Below are positions 11,522-20,801 of a stretch of 64,000 nt of DNA, piece by piece. Position 1 is the stretch's first letter. The number at the start of each line of letters is the position of its first letter. The DNA is from Raphanus sativus (taxonomy: Eukaryota > Streptophyta > Magnoliopsida > Brassicales > Brassicaceae): NCBI RefSeq assembly GCF_000801105.2, contig NW_026615338.1, positions 54,821-118,820 on the forward strand, read 5' to 3'. Made by a program: the position numbers and the translations under genes. Below the pieces are notes generated by a model that saw only the letters and a program-made list of their open reading frames with translations, had not been told where the DNA came from and did not search any database.

Positions 11522-12066
11522 TGTTGACATGAAGAGAATAAAAGATAACACATGTATACACGCTATCAAGGAGACTTTGATGAAGAGTGCATATCAAGGT
11601 AATCACTTGAAGTGCAAGGCAAAGGGAGAGAGGGAGAATTTAAATGAGTGAAGTATTATTTAAATAGACAAGGAAGGCTTAGTATGTCGACATGAGAAGG
11701 AAGAGAGAAGCTGAGGAAGGTCACGGGATTTCTAAGGAAGAGAGGAGCTGATCAAGCGCAGGGAACCGTTGTGACCTGTCGCTTTCTGCCCATCTGAACG
11801 AGCCTGATCGACCAGACCTCTCTCCTCATTGTTTAATCTTTCACTTGTACTATCTCATTGTTTATTCTTTTCTCCCTTGTCGCAATGCATCTTGTCTAGT
11901 CTTTAAATAGACCTTGTAACATGTTGAATCATTTTAAGGAAATATAATTCCTCTTTACTCTTTGATACTCTCTCTCTCTCTCATTCTCTCTCGCGAGTTC
12001 ATCACTAATCCCATAATAGTCTCTTTAATTCTCACCACTTCTCCTACTAATTCATACAATTCTTCA
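11522..12066 (+). repeat. Copia-1 3' LTR
   Basis: This 545-bp LTR begins TGTTGACATGAAG after the polypurine tract and ends TTCTTCA before the duplication TTCTC. Confidence 0.93.
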
Positions 12067-12071
12067 TTCTC

Positions 12072-12160
12072 TGCTCAAGTCTAGCTCTTCTCTGCTCAAG
12101 TCTAGCTCTCCCTCGTCAGACTCACTCAGCTCTCCAATGTCTGTACTCATGGCTACACCA
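12072..12160 (-). repeat. Element F LTR-like part, proximal piece
   Basis: This is the start of the canonical CRM-style LTR, directly downstream (minus strand) of a purine tract. It encodes the acidic tail ELSESDEGELDLSREE, which continues beyond the Copia-1 insertion at 6364. The duplication TTCTC (12067-12071) separates it from Copia-1. Confidence 0.6.
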
Positions 12161-12661
12161 TCCCCTCCTCCTTTAAAAAGATTTGTCCTCAAATCCAAGC
12201 TCTGTAGGATGATAGAACCTTGATCACTCAACAACAGATTGCATGATCTGGCCTTGGGAGATATGATCACTTCTCTAATCTCTCCAGGGTCAAACACAAA
12301 GTATTGCAATCCTTCTTCATGTCTCAACAATATCTTGGAACTTTTCTCATGGCATGTAGCTTCTAAGGTAGATGATTCCTCCACTTTGTTGAGTTTAAAG
12401 CTGGCTGCTCCACTCCAGGATGATCCTACACACTTCCTGCTGATGAACATGAGACCATGTACTCTCAGTTTAACCTCCTTATGGTCAGGGGGTAGTGTGG
12501 TATGGTCCCCATACTCATCCTCCAGTTCTGGCTTCTCTTTAACCACCACCAGTTCATGTTTAGCTCTGCTCAGCTTGTTCTGATCAGTTATGAACCTGAT
12601 AAAGGACGTGTTGCCTCCTGACTCTCCTTCATTTTTACTGCAGCTACTCAAGATCACACCA
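12161..12661 (-). other. Unrecognised open frame at the 5' end of element F
   Basis: An open frame of about 165 codons begins at the very edge of F and runs into its LTR-like part. I do not recognise the product. It is charged and has the segment RVHGLMFISRKCVGSSW and a C-terminal stretch LDLRTNLFKGGG. The last stretch resembles the end of CRM/Gypsy polyproteins just before the LTR; gypsy-D has [11 protein letters not shown] there. The expected integrase C-terminus (the VSSTFNV block) is absent upstream. It may be captured or rearranged sequence rather than a functional gene. The frame continues past 12160 into a charged repeat (SREE units) and is then cut by Copia-1. Confidence 0.5.
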
Positions 12662-12666
12662 CCTTC

Positions 12667-12787
12667 TGATAAGGTTTGCTCTCCTTCTGGTAACTAGGCT
12701 TCTCTTCCCTTGAATGCTGAAACTTGCTAGCACCATAGCTAGAACGAGAGTAGCTCTTTCTTTTGAGTTGTTGTTCCACCAAGATAG
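12667..12787 (-). pseudogene. gypsy-A gag, segment between Copia-2 and element F
   Basis: About 40 codons of gypsy-A gag are stranded between two insertions. On the minus strand the segment encodes LVEQQLKRKS and a basic linker containing SYGASKFQHSREEK. It corresponds to gypsy-[11 protein letters not shown] followed by the linker before the zinc knuckle. Its frame joins the right-hand gag piece across Copia-2 and the left-hand piece across F, once the duplications GATAG and CCTTC are counted once. Confidence 0.8.
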
Positions 12788-13283
12788 TGAGAGAATGTAA
12801 AGATTAAGGAGAGATTAAGAGAAGATTATGATAACCATTGTGAGAATTCAAGAGAAAGAGAGAGAGGAGGTCGCGAGAGAGAAGTAAAGAAAGAGGAAAC
12901 TATTTCCTTGATTGATTTAGTTCATCACACACATACATAAATAGCTAAATCGACATACAAGAAGAATAATAAACAAAGGAGATCAGACTGCGCAGACTGA
13001 GCTTGGATAGTGACAGCTCAGGAACGGCTATGAGGCAAAGTGAACATGTGATCTTTATATTAAACAACTCCTTGCCGACATCCCTCCTTTGTCTTGACCT
13101 TCCAACGGTATTCTTCTTCTCCTAAACCTTCCTTGGCAAGTCACTCTTTGCTTCCTTGTGGCGGTTAGGATTTATTTGAATCCGAGAGAGGCAATGCACA
13201 TACTTGTAGAACAAGGCATTGCCATCCAAGCTCATCTTTGATATATCTGATCTTGTTTATCTCCTTATGTCTTCATGTCAACA
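12788..13283 (-). repeat. Copia-2 3' LTR
   Basis: On the minus strand it starts TGTTGACATGAAGAC at 13283 and ends CATTCTCTCA at 12788. The polypurine tract complement CTCCCCCTC lies at 13284-13292. A TATA-like AGCTATTTATG (minus strand) is near 12940. Confidence 0.93.
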
Positions 13284-13351
13284 CTCCCCCTCAAGCTTGA
13301 CCATATGGAACAAGTCAAGCTTGGAAGCCATGAAGCAATCCCTCATTAAAA

Positions 13352-13394
13352 ACTTAGCTTGGCAAAACCCAATGGGACAAAAACCAAGCCAAGG
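13352..13394 (-). other. Copia-2 3'-UTR stem-loop
   Basis: Minus-strand arms CCTTGGCTTGG (13384-13394) and CCAAGCTAAGT (13352-13362) pair at 10 of 11 positions including one G-U. They enclose the conserved loop TTTTTGTCCCATTGGGTTTTG. TTTTTAATGAGG follows, as in the other copies. Confidence 0.7.
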
Positions 13395-13425
13395 AAAAAG
13401 AGTAGATCACTTCATGGAGGAGAGA

Positions 13426-16400
13426 TCAGTGACATGAGAGGTCTATGAGTCCTAACCGTGGATGGATGAACTCACAGACTTTAGTGCTTGCTGCCTTTGT
13501 GAAGATGTCAGCAAGCTGCTCCTCACTTCGTGTGTAGCATGGCAATATCACCTTCTGCTCCACTGCTTGTCTAACCTTGTGGCAGTCTACTTCAATGTGT
13601 TTGGTTCTTTCATGGAAGACTGAGTTGCTGGCAATGTGTATAGCCGCCTGGTTATCACAATGCATAGTGATTGGTGAGGTAGTCTCTACTCCCAAGTCCT
13701 TAAGCAGTCCCTTGATCCAAATCAGCTCACTTGTGAGCTTTCTCATAGCTCTATACTCTGCCTCAGCACTTGAACATGAAACCACCTTTTGCTTCTTGCT
13801 CTTCCAAGTCACCAAGTTGCCTCCAATAAATGTGCAATAACCAGTAGTTGATCTCCTATCAATTCTGTCTCCAGCCCAATCAGCATCACAATACCCAACT
13901 ATCTCAGTGCTCTTGTTGCACCCCATCCATATTCCTTGTCCTGGCGCCTCTCTTAGATACCTTAGTATCCTCTCCACCATGTTCCAATGATGCATCTTGG
14001 GAGCTTGCATATGCTGGCTCACCTGGTTGACTGCAAAGCACACATCAGGTCTTGTGATAGTGAGATATATCAGCTTCCCTACCATTCTTCTATAGTGCTT
14101 CACATCTCCATAAGCCTTGTCTTCAATCTCCCCCTCACGCATCACTTTGTATCCATCTTCTAGTGGTGTTTTAGCAGCTCTTCCGCCAAGATCACCAACT
14201 TCTTTTAACAAATCCAGAGTGTATTTCCTTTGAGACAGGAACAACCCTTCCTTTGATCTGCATATCTCAATCCCAAGGAAATACTTGAGCTCTCCCAAGT
14301 CCTTGATGTCAAATGTTGCTTTGAGAAACACCTTGGTTGAGTCGATCCCTTCTTTGTCACTGCCTGTGATGATTATATCATCCACATAGATGAGTATAAC
14401 AATGATCCCTTGCTTGCTGGTCAGAGTGAACAAGGTGTGGTCGGCTTCAGATTTCCTAAAACCCCTTCCATTCAGTGTTGAACTCAGCTTGTGATACCAG
14501 GCTCTTGGAGATTGCTTTAGCCCATATATTGCTTTCCTCAATCTCAAGACATTTCCAGGCTTGACCATGCTTTCCATTCCAGGTGGTGGGCGCATGTATA
14601 CTTCATCTTCTAGCTCTCCTTGTAAGAATGCATTCTTGACATCCATTTGCCAAAGATCCCACTCCAAATTCACAGCAAGTGAGAGCACAACTCTTATGGT
14701 GTGTAACTTTGCTACTGGCGCAAATGTTTCTAGGTAATCATCACCATACACTTGGGTGTAGCCTCTTGCTACTAGCCTGGTCTTCTTCCTTTCTGGTTTC
14801 CCATTGGCTAGATACTTGATTGTGAACAGAAGCATGCTGGTCACTGCCTTCTTGCCTTTGGGAAGCTCACTCTCAAAGAAGGTTCCATTCTTCTCCATAG
14901 CTCCCATCTCATCTTCTACTGAGTCTCTCCATTCCTTGATTGCCATAGCCTCCTCATATGTCCTTGGTATGTAAGCCTCATCAAGGTTGGTAATGAACAC
15001 TTGATGGTCCTTAGGGTATTGAGCTAGGGAGCATGTTGCTTGAGTTGGATGAGCAACTGCTTGGCTGTTGAAATATACCCTTGTGTTGCTCCAGTTTGAT
15101 GGTGGATTCCTGACCCTTGTGCTTCTCCTAAGCGGCTGGACTTCTTCTATCCTTTCAACTTCATCAGGTACAGCCTCTTGCTCTTGTACTGATGGCACAC
15201 CTTGATTGTTTTCATCCTGATCATGAACCTCTCCCGCTTGATCAGTGTGTGTTCCCTCTTGAACCTCTCTTGTTTCATCTGATCCCTCTTGACCAGTGTG
15301 AGAATCCTCTTGATTCCCCCCTTCAGGATTAGGATGAATAACTTGCTCACCCTCAAGAATCACTGGTGCTGATCCCTGACCCATGTTGATGCCAAGACTC
15401 TCCATAATATGCTTCAGGTTCAGTGCTCTATCCGAGGCTTCTTGAGATAAATCTTTGAGATTCTCCCAATCTTTCTCCTCAAAGTAGCCTCTTGATTCAA
15501 CAAACTTCACATCTCTGGACACCATGACTCTCCTAGTCTCTGGTACATAGCACTTGTACCCCTTTTGTGTATTTGAATAGCCAATAAACACTGCCTTGAT
15601 ACTTCTTGCCTCTAGCTTGTTTCTGTGCTCACCTGGCCTTAATACAAAACACAAACACCCAAAGACCCGTAAGTAATCAATGGATGGTTTTCTTTTGTTC
15701 AATACCTCATATGGTGTGGAGTCCTCAAGCACTCTTGTAGGCGTCCGATTGATGAGATAGCATGCAGTCATCACAGCATCACTCCAAAATCGTTTAGGCA
15801 TGTTGGTATAGAACATCATGGATCTCGCCACCTCCATTAGGTGCCTGTTCTTCCTCTCAGCAACTCCATTTTGCTGTGGGGTGTATGGGCAGCTAGTTTG
15901 GTGGATGATCCCATGTTTAGCTAGATGGCTTTTGAATGCTTTGCTTGTATATTCTCCCCCATTATCTGATCTGAATACTTTGATCTTAACATTGAAATGA
16001 TTAGTTATGTAGTTCTGGAAATTAATAAAAGCATCAAGCACTCTATCTTTAGTTTGAATCATAGTCAGCCAAGTATATTTGGATTTTTGATCAATGAATG
16101 TGACAAAGTACTTATGATTCTCTCTAGATATGCATGGTGCAGTCCAGACATCAGAATGTATGAGATCAAAGCAATTTTCATAAATAGTAGACGATTTTGG
16201 GAAGACAGTTTTGCAGTGTTTACCAAGGATACAAGCTTCACAGCCATCATTTTTAAACACAACATTAGGTAATAAAATGTTCAAGGCACGAGAATGAGGA
16301 TGACCTAATCTAGCATGCCACAATACATCATTATCTAAGACAGGAATTGAACTAAAAGCAGATAAATTTGAACTGGTCTTGATGTCTTCAAGTAGGTACA

Positions 16401-17787
16401 AGTCCTCCTTTGTAACACCTTTGCCAATCAACTTAAGAGTCTCAATATCCTGAAACATAACCTCATTAGGGCTGAATATTACATTGCAATGTAAATCAGT
16501 AGCAACTCTTTTGACAGAAAGCAAATTTGATGCAAAAGATGGCATATAAAAAGCTTTGGTATCTCTATCAAACAATTTAATGGTTCCTTCACCCTGAATG
16601 GGAATTCTATCACCATTAGCAATTTTAACATGTCCTAAAACAGGTTTAATGTTCTCAATTAACTCAGCATTACTAATCATATGATGAGAGGCGCCAGAGT
16701 CTATTATCACAGGTTTGATGCTACTAGATGCATTCATATTAGTTGTAAGAGCATGAGGAGCACTAGACAATCTATATGATGCATTTAGAGAATAACCAAG
16801 AGTTTTACCAGACTCCCTTAAGGCTTTGATGAGAGCTTCAATGTCAGATTTCTTGACATTCTCATTGTGTGCTCCATCACTAGTAGCCTTGGCGCGCATA
16901 GGGGTAGAGGTCTCTCCCACATCACCAGAGAAGTTGGCTTTTGCATCAGTTCGGAACTTCTGGGGCTTGAGGTGTGGGTGAAGAATCCAGCACTTGTCTC
17001 TCCCATGACCTTTCTTCTTGCAGTGGTCACACTCCCACACCTTCTTGTCTCCAGGTTTGTATTGTCCTTTGTTTGCTGCGCCTTCAACAGGAGCCTCTAC
17101 ACCTTCAGCTTTATTTGCAAGGATGAGCTCTCCCTTTCCTCCAAATAGCCCCACTGATCCTTGCTCCTTTTGTATCTGAGCACACAACTCCTCTAGAGAT
17201 GGAAGCTTGTCGCTCCTCAAAATGTGCTTAATCAGATCACCATACACCGGGTTGAGAGTAAAGAGCAAGGCAAACACCTTATCTTGTTCTTTTCTCTCAT
17301 TAATCACTTCCGGGTCAACACTGGATGGCCTCAACATCTCCATCTCTGCCCACAGTGACCTGAACTTCCCAAAGTGAGTAGAGAAGTCAGTGTCCTCTTG
17401 GGAGAGAGTGTTGATAGCCCTCTTGACTTCAAACACCCTACTGATGTTGGAGATGTTCCCATACACTTTCTTAAGTGTTTCCCAAAGTTCTTTGGAGGTT
17501 TCACAGTAGGAATAAGCTTCTAAGATAGGCGCATCTAGGCTGTTTTGAATGATTGAAAGCACCATGAGGTCCTCCTGACCTTTCTTCCTATCACCTTCAG
17601 CCGCACTAGCCTCTTCTTTGCCATCCTCTCCTAGGACAGTCTTGGTTGTAGCCTTGCCCTCCACGCACTCCCAAAGACCTCTGCCTCCTAGTGCTGTCTT
17701 AGCAAGCCTTGACCATAGCAAGTAATTTGGACCTTTTAAAGTCACTGGTATCGACACCATCTTTGAGTGAGTTTCCATTTTTGGCAA
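13426..17787 (-). CDS. Copia-2 gag-pol polyprotein
   Basis: An uninterrupted 1,453-residue Ty1/Copia polyprotein. Gag comes first (VTLKGPNYLLWSRL near residue 15), then a CCHC knuckle (CDHCKKKGHGRDKC, about 250-265), protease (IIDSGASHHM, about 362), integrase (HSDVWTAP, RSDNGGEY, NGVAERKN), reverse transcriptase (YVDDIIITGS, about 1130) and RNase H (YCDADWAGD, about 1300; MHCDNQAAIH). Length and domain order match intact plant Copia elements. The Met at 17787 or the one three codons later could be the start. It would be expressed from the 5' LTR at 17931-18425. Domain motifs look unmutated, so this copy may be competent. Confidence 0.93.
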   Translation of the reverse strand: MPKMETHSKMVSIPVTLKGPNYLLWSRLAKTALGGRGLWECVEGKATTKTVLGEDGKEEASAAEGDRKKGQEDLMVLSIIQNSLDAPILEAYSYCETSKELWETLKKVYGNISNISRVFEVKRAINTLSQEDTDFSTHFGKFRSLWAEMEMLRPSSVDPEVINERKEQDKVFALLFTLNPVYGDLIKHILRSDKLPSLEELCAQIQKEQGSVGLFGGKGELILANKAEGVEAPVEGAANKGQYKPGDKKVWECDHCKKKGHGRDKCWILHPHLKPQKFRTDAKANFSGDVGETSTPMRAKATSDGAHNENVKKSDIEALIKALRESGKTLGYSLNASYRLSSAPHALTTNMNASSSIKPVIIDSGASHHMISNAELIENIKPVLGHVKIANGDRIPIQGEGTIKLFDRDTKAFYMPSFASNLLSVKRVATDLHCNVIFSPNEVMFQDIETLKLIGKGVTKEDLYLLEDIKTSSNLSAFSSIPVLDNDVLWHARLGHPHSRALNILLPNVVFKNDGCEACILGKHCKTVFPKSSTIYENCFDLIHSDVWTAPCISRENHKYFVTFIDQKSKYTWLTMIQTKDRVLDAFINFQNYITNHFNVKIKVFRSDNGGEYTSKAFKSHLAKHGIIHQTSCPYTPQQNGVAERKNRHLMEVARSMMFYTNMPKRFWSDAVMTACYLINRTPTRVLEDSTPYEVLNKRKPSIDYLRVFGCLCFVLRPGEHRNKLEARSIKAVFIGYSNTQKGYKCYVPETRRVMVSRDVKFVESRGYFEEKDWENLKDLSQEASDRALNLKHIMESLGINMGQGSAPVILEGEQVIHPNPEGGNQEDSHTGQEGSDETREVQEGTHTDQAGEVHDQDENNQGVPSVQEQEAVPDEVERIEEVQPLRRSTRVRNPPSNWSNTRVYFNSQAVAHPTQATCSLAQYPKDHQVFITNLDEAYIPRTYEEAMAIKEWRDSVEDEMGAMEKNGTFFESELPKGKKAVTSMLLFTIKYLANGKPERKKTRLVARGYTQVYGDDYLETFAPVAKLHTIRVVLSLAVNLEWDLWQMDVKNAFLQGELEDEVYMRPPPGMESMVKPGNVLRLRKAIYGLKQSPRAWYHKLSSTLNGRGFRKSEADHTLFTLTSKQGIIVILIYVDDIIITGSDKEGIDSTKVFLKATFDIKDLGELKYFLGIEICRSKEGLFLSQRKYTLDLLKEVGDLGGRAAKTPLEDGYKVMREGEIEDKAYGDVKHYRRMVGKLIYLTITRPDVCFAVNQVSQHMQAPKMHHWNMVERILRYLREAPGQGIWMGCNKSTEIVGYCDADWAGDRIDRRSTTGYCTFIGGNLVTWKSKKQKVVSCSSAEAEYRAMRKLTSELIWIKGLLKDLGVETTSPITMHCDNQAAIHIASNSVFHERTKHIEVDCHKVRQAVEQKVILPCYTRSEEQLADIFTKAASTKVCEFIHPRLGLIDLSCH

Positions 17788-17918
17788 ATTTTTAAGCTGG
17801 AAATCAAGAACAAGTGAAGAACACCAAGAACTTTGCCAAAAATAGAAAAGAAAGATTCAGAGTTTTGCGGAAAAGTAAGAAAAGAAAATAAGAGAATTGG
17901 TTCCAAGAGCTTTTAGTG

Positions 17919-17930
17919 CTCTGATACCAT
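17919..17930 (-). other. Copia-2 primer-binding site
   Basis: The complement of TGGTATCAGAGC lies directly inside the 5' LTR, matching initiator tRNA-Met. Confidence 0.9.
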
Positions 17931-18425
17931 GAGAGAATGTAAAGATTAAGGAGAGATTAAGAGAAGATTATGATAACCATTGTGAGAATTCAAGAGAAAG
18001 AGAGAGAGGAGGTCGCGAGAGAGAAGTAAAGAAAGAGGAAACTATTTCCTTGATTGATTTAGTTCATCACACACATACATAAATAGCTAAATCGACATAC
18101 AAGAAGAATAATAAACAAAGGAGATCAGACTGCGCAGACTGAGCTTGGATAGTGACAGCTCAGGAACGGCTATGAGGCAAAGTGAACATGTGATCTTTAT
18201 ATTAAACAACTCCTTGCCGACATCCCTCCTTTGTCTTGACCTTCCAACGGTATTCTTCTTCTCCTAAACCTTCCTTGGCAAGTCACTCTTTGCTTCCTTG
18301 TGGCGGTTAGGATTTATTTGAATCCGAGAGAGGCAATGCACATACTTGTAGAACAAGGCATTGCCATCCAAGCTCATCTTTGATATATCTGATCTTGTTT
18401 ATCTCCTTATGTCTTCATGTCAACA
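17931..18425 (-). repeat. Copia-2 5' LTR
   Basis: This 495-bp copy is next to the primer-binding site. It would drive minus-strand transcription of gag-pol. It seems one base shorter than the 3' LTR, in the GA-rich run near 18000. Confidence 0.92.
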
Positions 18426-19250
18426 GATAGCTTTGTGTAGCATCTCCTCTAGCTCAACGTAATGCTGCATCTCCACTCTATCTTGTATCTCACGGTTGAG
18501 TCCTCCAAGAAACCTTGACATGGTAGCTTCTCTATCTTCTGAGACACTTGCTCTCTGCATCAACAATTCCATCTCTTGATAGTATTCCTCCACGGTTTTG
18601 GAGCCTTGAATCAGTTTTCGTAGCCTCTGGTGCAGATCACGATGGTAGTGGCTAGATACAAACCTCTTGCGCATCAAAGACTTCATCTCTTGCCAAGAGT
18701 CAACAGGATACTCTTGATTGACACGTCTAGCAGTTACCAGTTGATCCCACCAACTCAAAGCATAGTCATAAAACTCAGTAGTGGCAATCTGGATCCTTTG
18801 AGCGTTTGTGTAGTGTTGACAATTGAAGACAATCTCAATCTTCTTTTCCCACTCCAAGTAAGCATCAGGATCAACTTTGCCATGGAAAGGAGGGATCTTG
18901 ATCTTAAGACCAGTATACTCATCTCTATGATACCTTCTTCCCACGTGATCTCTCCTAGGTCTCCTACGACTGTCTCTAGAAGAGGATCTTCTACGCTCAT
19001 AGTAGTTATCAGTTTCTTGTGAACCATCATGCTCTTGTTGGCGTTGTGGAGATTGCTCTTCTCTTTCAGCTTCACGGCTGTGTCCTTGACCAGTAGCTTG
19101 TCTAATCTCCCTTCTAATTTCTTCCATGTTGTCTTTCATCATAGTTGACATGTTCTCCAACATGGTTTTGTTCAACTGAGCAGTCATGGCTTCCATCAGC
19201 ATTTTGTTTCTTCTCATCAAGTCTGCTTCTTCATCAGTCTCGTTCCCCAT
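18426..19250 (-). pseudogene. gypsy-A gag, N-terminal segment
   Basis: This is the N-terminal 275 codons of gypsy-A Gag, the capsid-like protein that packages element RNA. The start chosen is MGNETDEEADLM at 19250; an upstream Met at 19280 is possible. An acidic and coiled N-terminus is followed by an Arg-rich stretch (YYERRRSSSRDSRRRPRRD). The retrotransposon gag domain then begins, with YLEWEKKIE, WWDQLV and [14 protein letters not shown]. It aligns end to end with gypsy-D Gag. The frame is cut at 18426 by Copia-2 and resumes at 12787, so it cannot be made as a single product here. Confidence 0.85.
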
Positions 19251-19594
19251 GGTACCTGATTCAATCAAACACTTAAACAAATAAGTAGTTCAACAGAAAC
19301 GAGATCAAACAATAAAAAAAAAATGAAAACTTGCAGAACAAACAACAGATCTATGATCACGATTTCTTCAAACACAAGCAATTGATCGATTCAAATTCAA
19401 ATATGATAAAAATTCTTAGATCTAACAGGATTCGATTCAGATCAATGAAAACAAGTGATAGAATGATCAGATCAAGTGATAAACTTAAACAAAAAACACA
19501 GATCTATCGATGATTTGAAAAGAAGCTGAAGAGTTCAAACCAAAAATCAAAGAGAGATCGAGAACTTCCCTATCCAGAGTGCTCTGATACCACT
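19251..19594 (-). other. gypsy-A leader with primer-binding site
   Basis: An AT-rich untranslated leader lies between the 5' LTR and gag. The complement of TGGTATCAGAGC at 19581-19592 is the tRNA-Met primer-binding site, separated from the LTR by two bases. No gene is seen. Confidence 0.75.
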
Positions 19595-20385
19595 TAATAC
19601 GATCCTAGGATGATTTCTCTGGATGATATGGATAGATCCTTGCAAGATCGAATCAAAGACTCAAGATCTTCAAGGCAGTGAAATGGTGATGAATCAAAGA
19701 GTTGCGGAATAGCTCTTTGACACGGTTTAGTTGACTAGATTGGATATAACACACCTCCTTAGACAACTAGAGATTGCTGGATATTACTCACCAACAGAAC
19801 TCAAGAACTCGCAAAGACAAGTCAGAGAGAACAAGGGTTTTAAGATAAAAGATTGGATGATCTTATTAGACTACGAGACACACACATATATAGTGAGATC
19901 CTTGTACATGCACAAGGTCTCGGAAACAACAAGAGTCATTAAGGAACAGGCTCCTCTTTGACTTGTGTAACGAAATAAGAAAACATAGTCTAAAAATAAC
20001 ATAAGGTACTTATGTGGTTCGAGAGTATCATGCTAGGTGATTTGATTAGCAAGACAAGGCCTCGTTAAAAACCTATCTTAGCAAAACCCAGTGGGACAAA
20101 AACTAAGACAGGAAAAGAGCACACTTCTCTTGCTAGCCTAGATGATACTCAGCTTGATGGTGAGATAGCTTGGATGGTGATAAGGGTGTCTTGAAGTATC
20201 AAGCTTCCTCCAAGACATTCATCTTGATTCAGAGACTTCCTAAGTAAACCTCCAATAGCTTCTTTGAGCTTCGTAACTCTAGCACGAGTCATTGGTCCTT
20301 CTGAAACTTCTAAGGCATCCTCTTGAGCTGGTTGATCTTTAGTCTCATCTTCTCTTCATCATCTATCTGGTCCATGATCACATCA
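19595..20385 (-). repeat. gypsy-A 5' LTR
   Basis: On the minus strand the LTR starts TGATGTGATCATGG at 20385 and ends CGTATTA at 19595, giving 791 bp with a TA rather than CA end. The U3 start encodes the acidic polyprotein tail and the CR motif GPMTRARVTKL (about 20255-20300), with a probable frameshift before it. A TATA-like CTATATATG (minus) is near 19885-19895. The minus strand at 20072-20112 carries the same stem-loop found in the Copia 3' UTRs. Confidence 0.75.
20072..20112 (-). other. Stem-loop in gypsy-A LTR shared with the Copia elements
   Basis: Minus-strand arms CCTGTCTTAG (20103-20112) and CTAAGATAGG (20072-20081) pair over 10 positions with one G-U. The loop is TTTTTGTCCCACTGGGTTTTG. 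TTTTTAACGAGG follows. Loop and flank match the Copia hairpins almost exactly. Confidence 0.7.
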
Positions 20386-20771
20386 TAACCTGGAAAAGCA
20401 AGAAGCAAAAGATTGTGTCATGTTCCAGTGCTGAAGCTGAATACAGAGCCATGAGGAAGCTTTCTAGTGAGCTTATTTGGATCAGGAACCTTCTCCAAGA
20501 CTTGGGCATAGAAACCTCATCTCCAATCACCATGCACTGTGACAATCAAGCGGCCATACACATAGCATCTAACAATGTGTTTCATGAGAGGACTAAACAC
20601 ATTGAAGTTGATTGCCATAAGGTGAGGCAAGCGGTTGAGCAGAGAATCATCCTTCCATGCTACACCAGAAGTGAAGACCAGCTAGCTGACATCTTCACCA
20701 AGGCTGCAAGCTCTAAGGTCTGCGAGTTCATTCTTTCAAAGCTTGGACTTGTGGATCTTTCATCTCAGTGA
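20386..20771 (+). pseudogene. Copia-E RNase H C-terminal fragment
   Basis: About 128 codons of the RNase H domain are open to a TGA. Motifs are WKSKKQK, SCSSAEAEYRAM, MHCDNQAAIHIASN and HIEVDCHKVRQAV, which belong to the RNase H active site and tail. The first active-site block (YCDADWAG) is missing because gypsy-A splits the gene just upstream. In an intact element this domain degrades the RNA template during reverse transcription. No in-frame damage is visible in the remaining part. Confidence 0.85.
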
Positions 20772-20801
20772 TCCTCTCGCCATTGAAGTGTTCTACTCTT
20801 T

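Larger units (their letters stand above)
6365..12066 (+). mobile_element. Copia-1: full-length Ty1/Copia retrotransposon
   Basis: Copia-1 is a complete plus-strand element of 5,702 bp. It has two 545-bp LTRs that look identical by eye and the perfect duplication TTCTC (6360-6364 and 12067-12071). A tRNA-Met-type primer-binding site, gag-pol, a 3' untranslated region with two stem-loops and a polypurine tract are all present. The only visible lesion is one frameshift in pol. It inserted into the LTR of element F. Its protein is closely related to that of Copia-K. Confidence 0.95.
5675..12661 (-). mobile_element. Element F: 1.28-kb (net) CRM-related insertion with TG..CA ends
   Basis: F interrupts gypsy-A gag. 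On the minus strand it starts TGGTGTGATC at 12661 and ends GCACCA at 5675. It is flanked by the perfect duplication CCTTC (5670-5674 and 12662-12666), and the gag frame resumes in frame outside. Without Copia-1 and its target duplication, F is 1,280 bp. Its left ~780 bp look like a CRM LTR: a purine tract (12161-12174), TGGTGT at 12160, and a GPVTRLRLRV CR-like motif near 6270-6300. The first 501 bp (12161-12661) are an open frame that is not recognisable as integrase. It could be a solo LTR with an enlarged 5' part or an internally deleted non-autonomous element. Confidence 0.7.
12788..18425 (-). mobile_element. Copia-2: full-length Ty1/Copia with open gag-pol
   Basis: Copia-2 is a complete minus-strand element of 5,638 bp with LTRs of 496 and 495 bp. 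They appear to differ by one indel in a GA run. The perfect duplication is GATAG (12783-12787 and 18426-18430). Primer-binding site, open gag-pol, 3' stem-loop and polypurine tract are present. It interrupts gypsy-A gag between an Ile and a Leu codon. All visible parts needed for autonomous movement are there. Confidence 0.95.
3840..20385 (-). mobile_element. gypsy-A: CRM-type Ty3/Gypsy, minus strand, broken by four insertions
   Basis: The element reads right to left: 5' LTR (19595-20385), primer-binding site, gag (19250-18426 and 12787-12667), then zinc knuckle, protease and reverse transcriptase (5669-3840). RNase H, integrase and the 3' LTR lie left of the window behind the Athila-like element. 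Copia-2 and element F interrupt gag, and removing each with one target duplication restores the frame. Gypsy-A lies in the RNase H gene of Copia-E. The five bases right of it, TAACC, continue the Copia-E coding frame and are the expected target duplication. The LTR encodes a GPMTRARVTKL-like CR motif, a hallmark of the centromeric CRM clade. Confidence 0.85.

Noticed and set aside
12239..12583. A 114-codon plus-strand frame opposite element F
   Set aside because: It is complementary to the longer minus-strand frame that continues the CRM-like tail; the plus frame has no domain.
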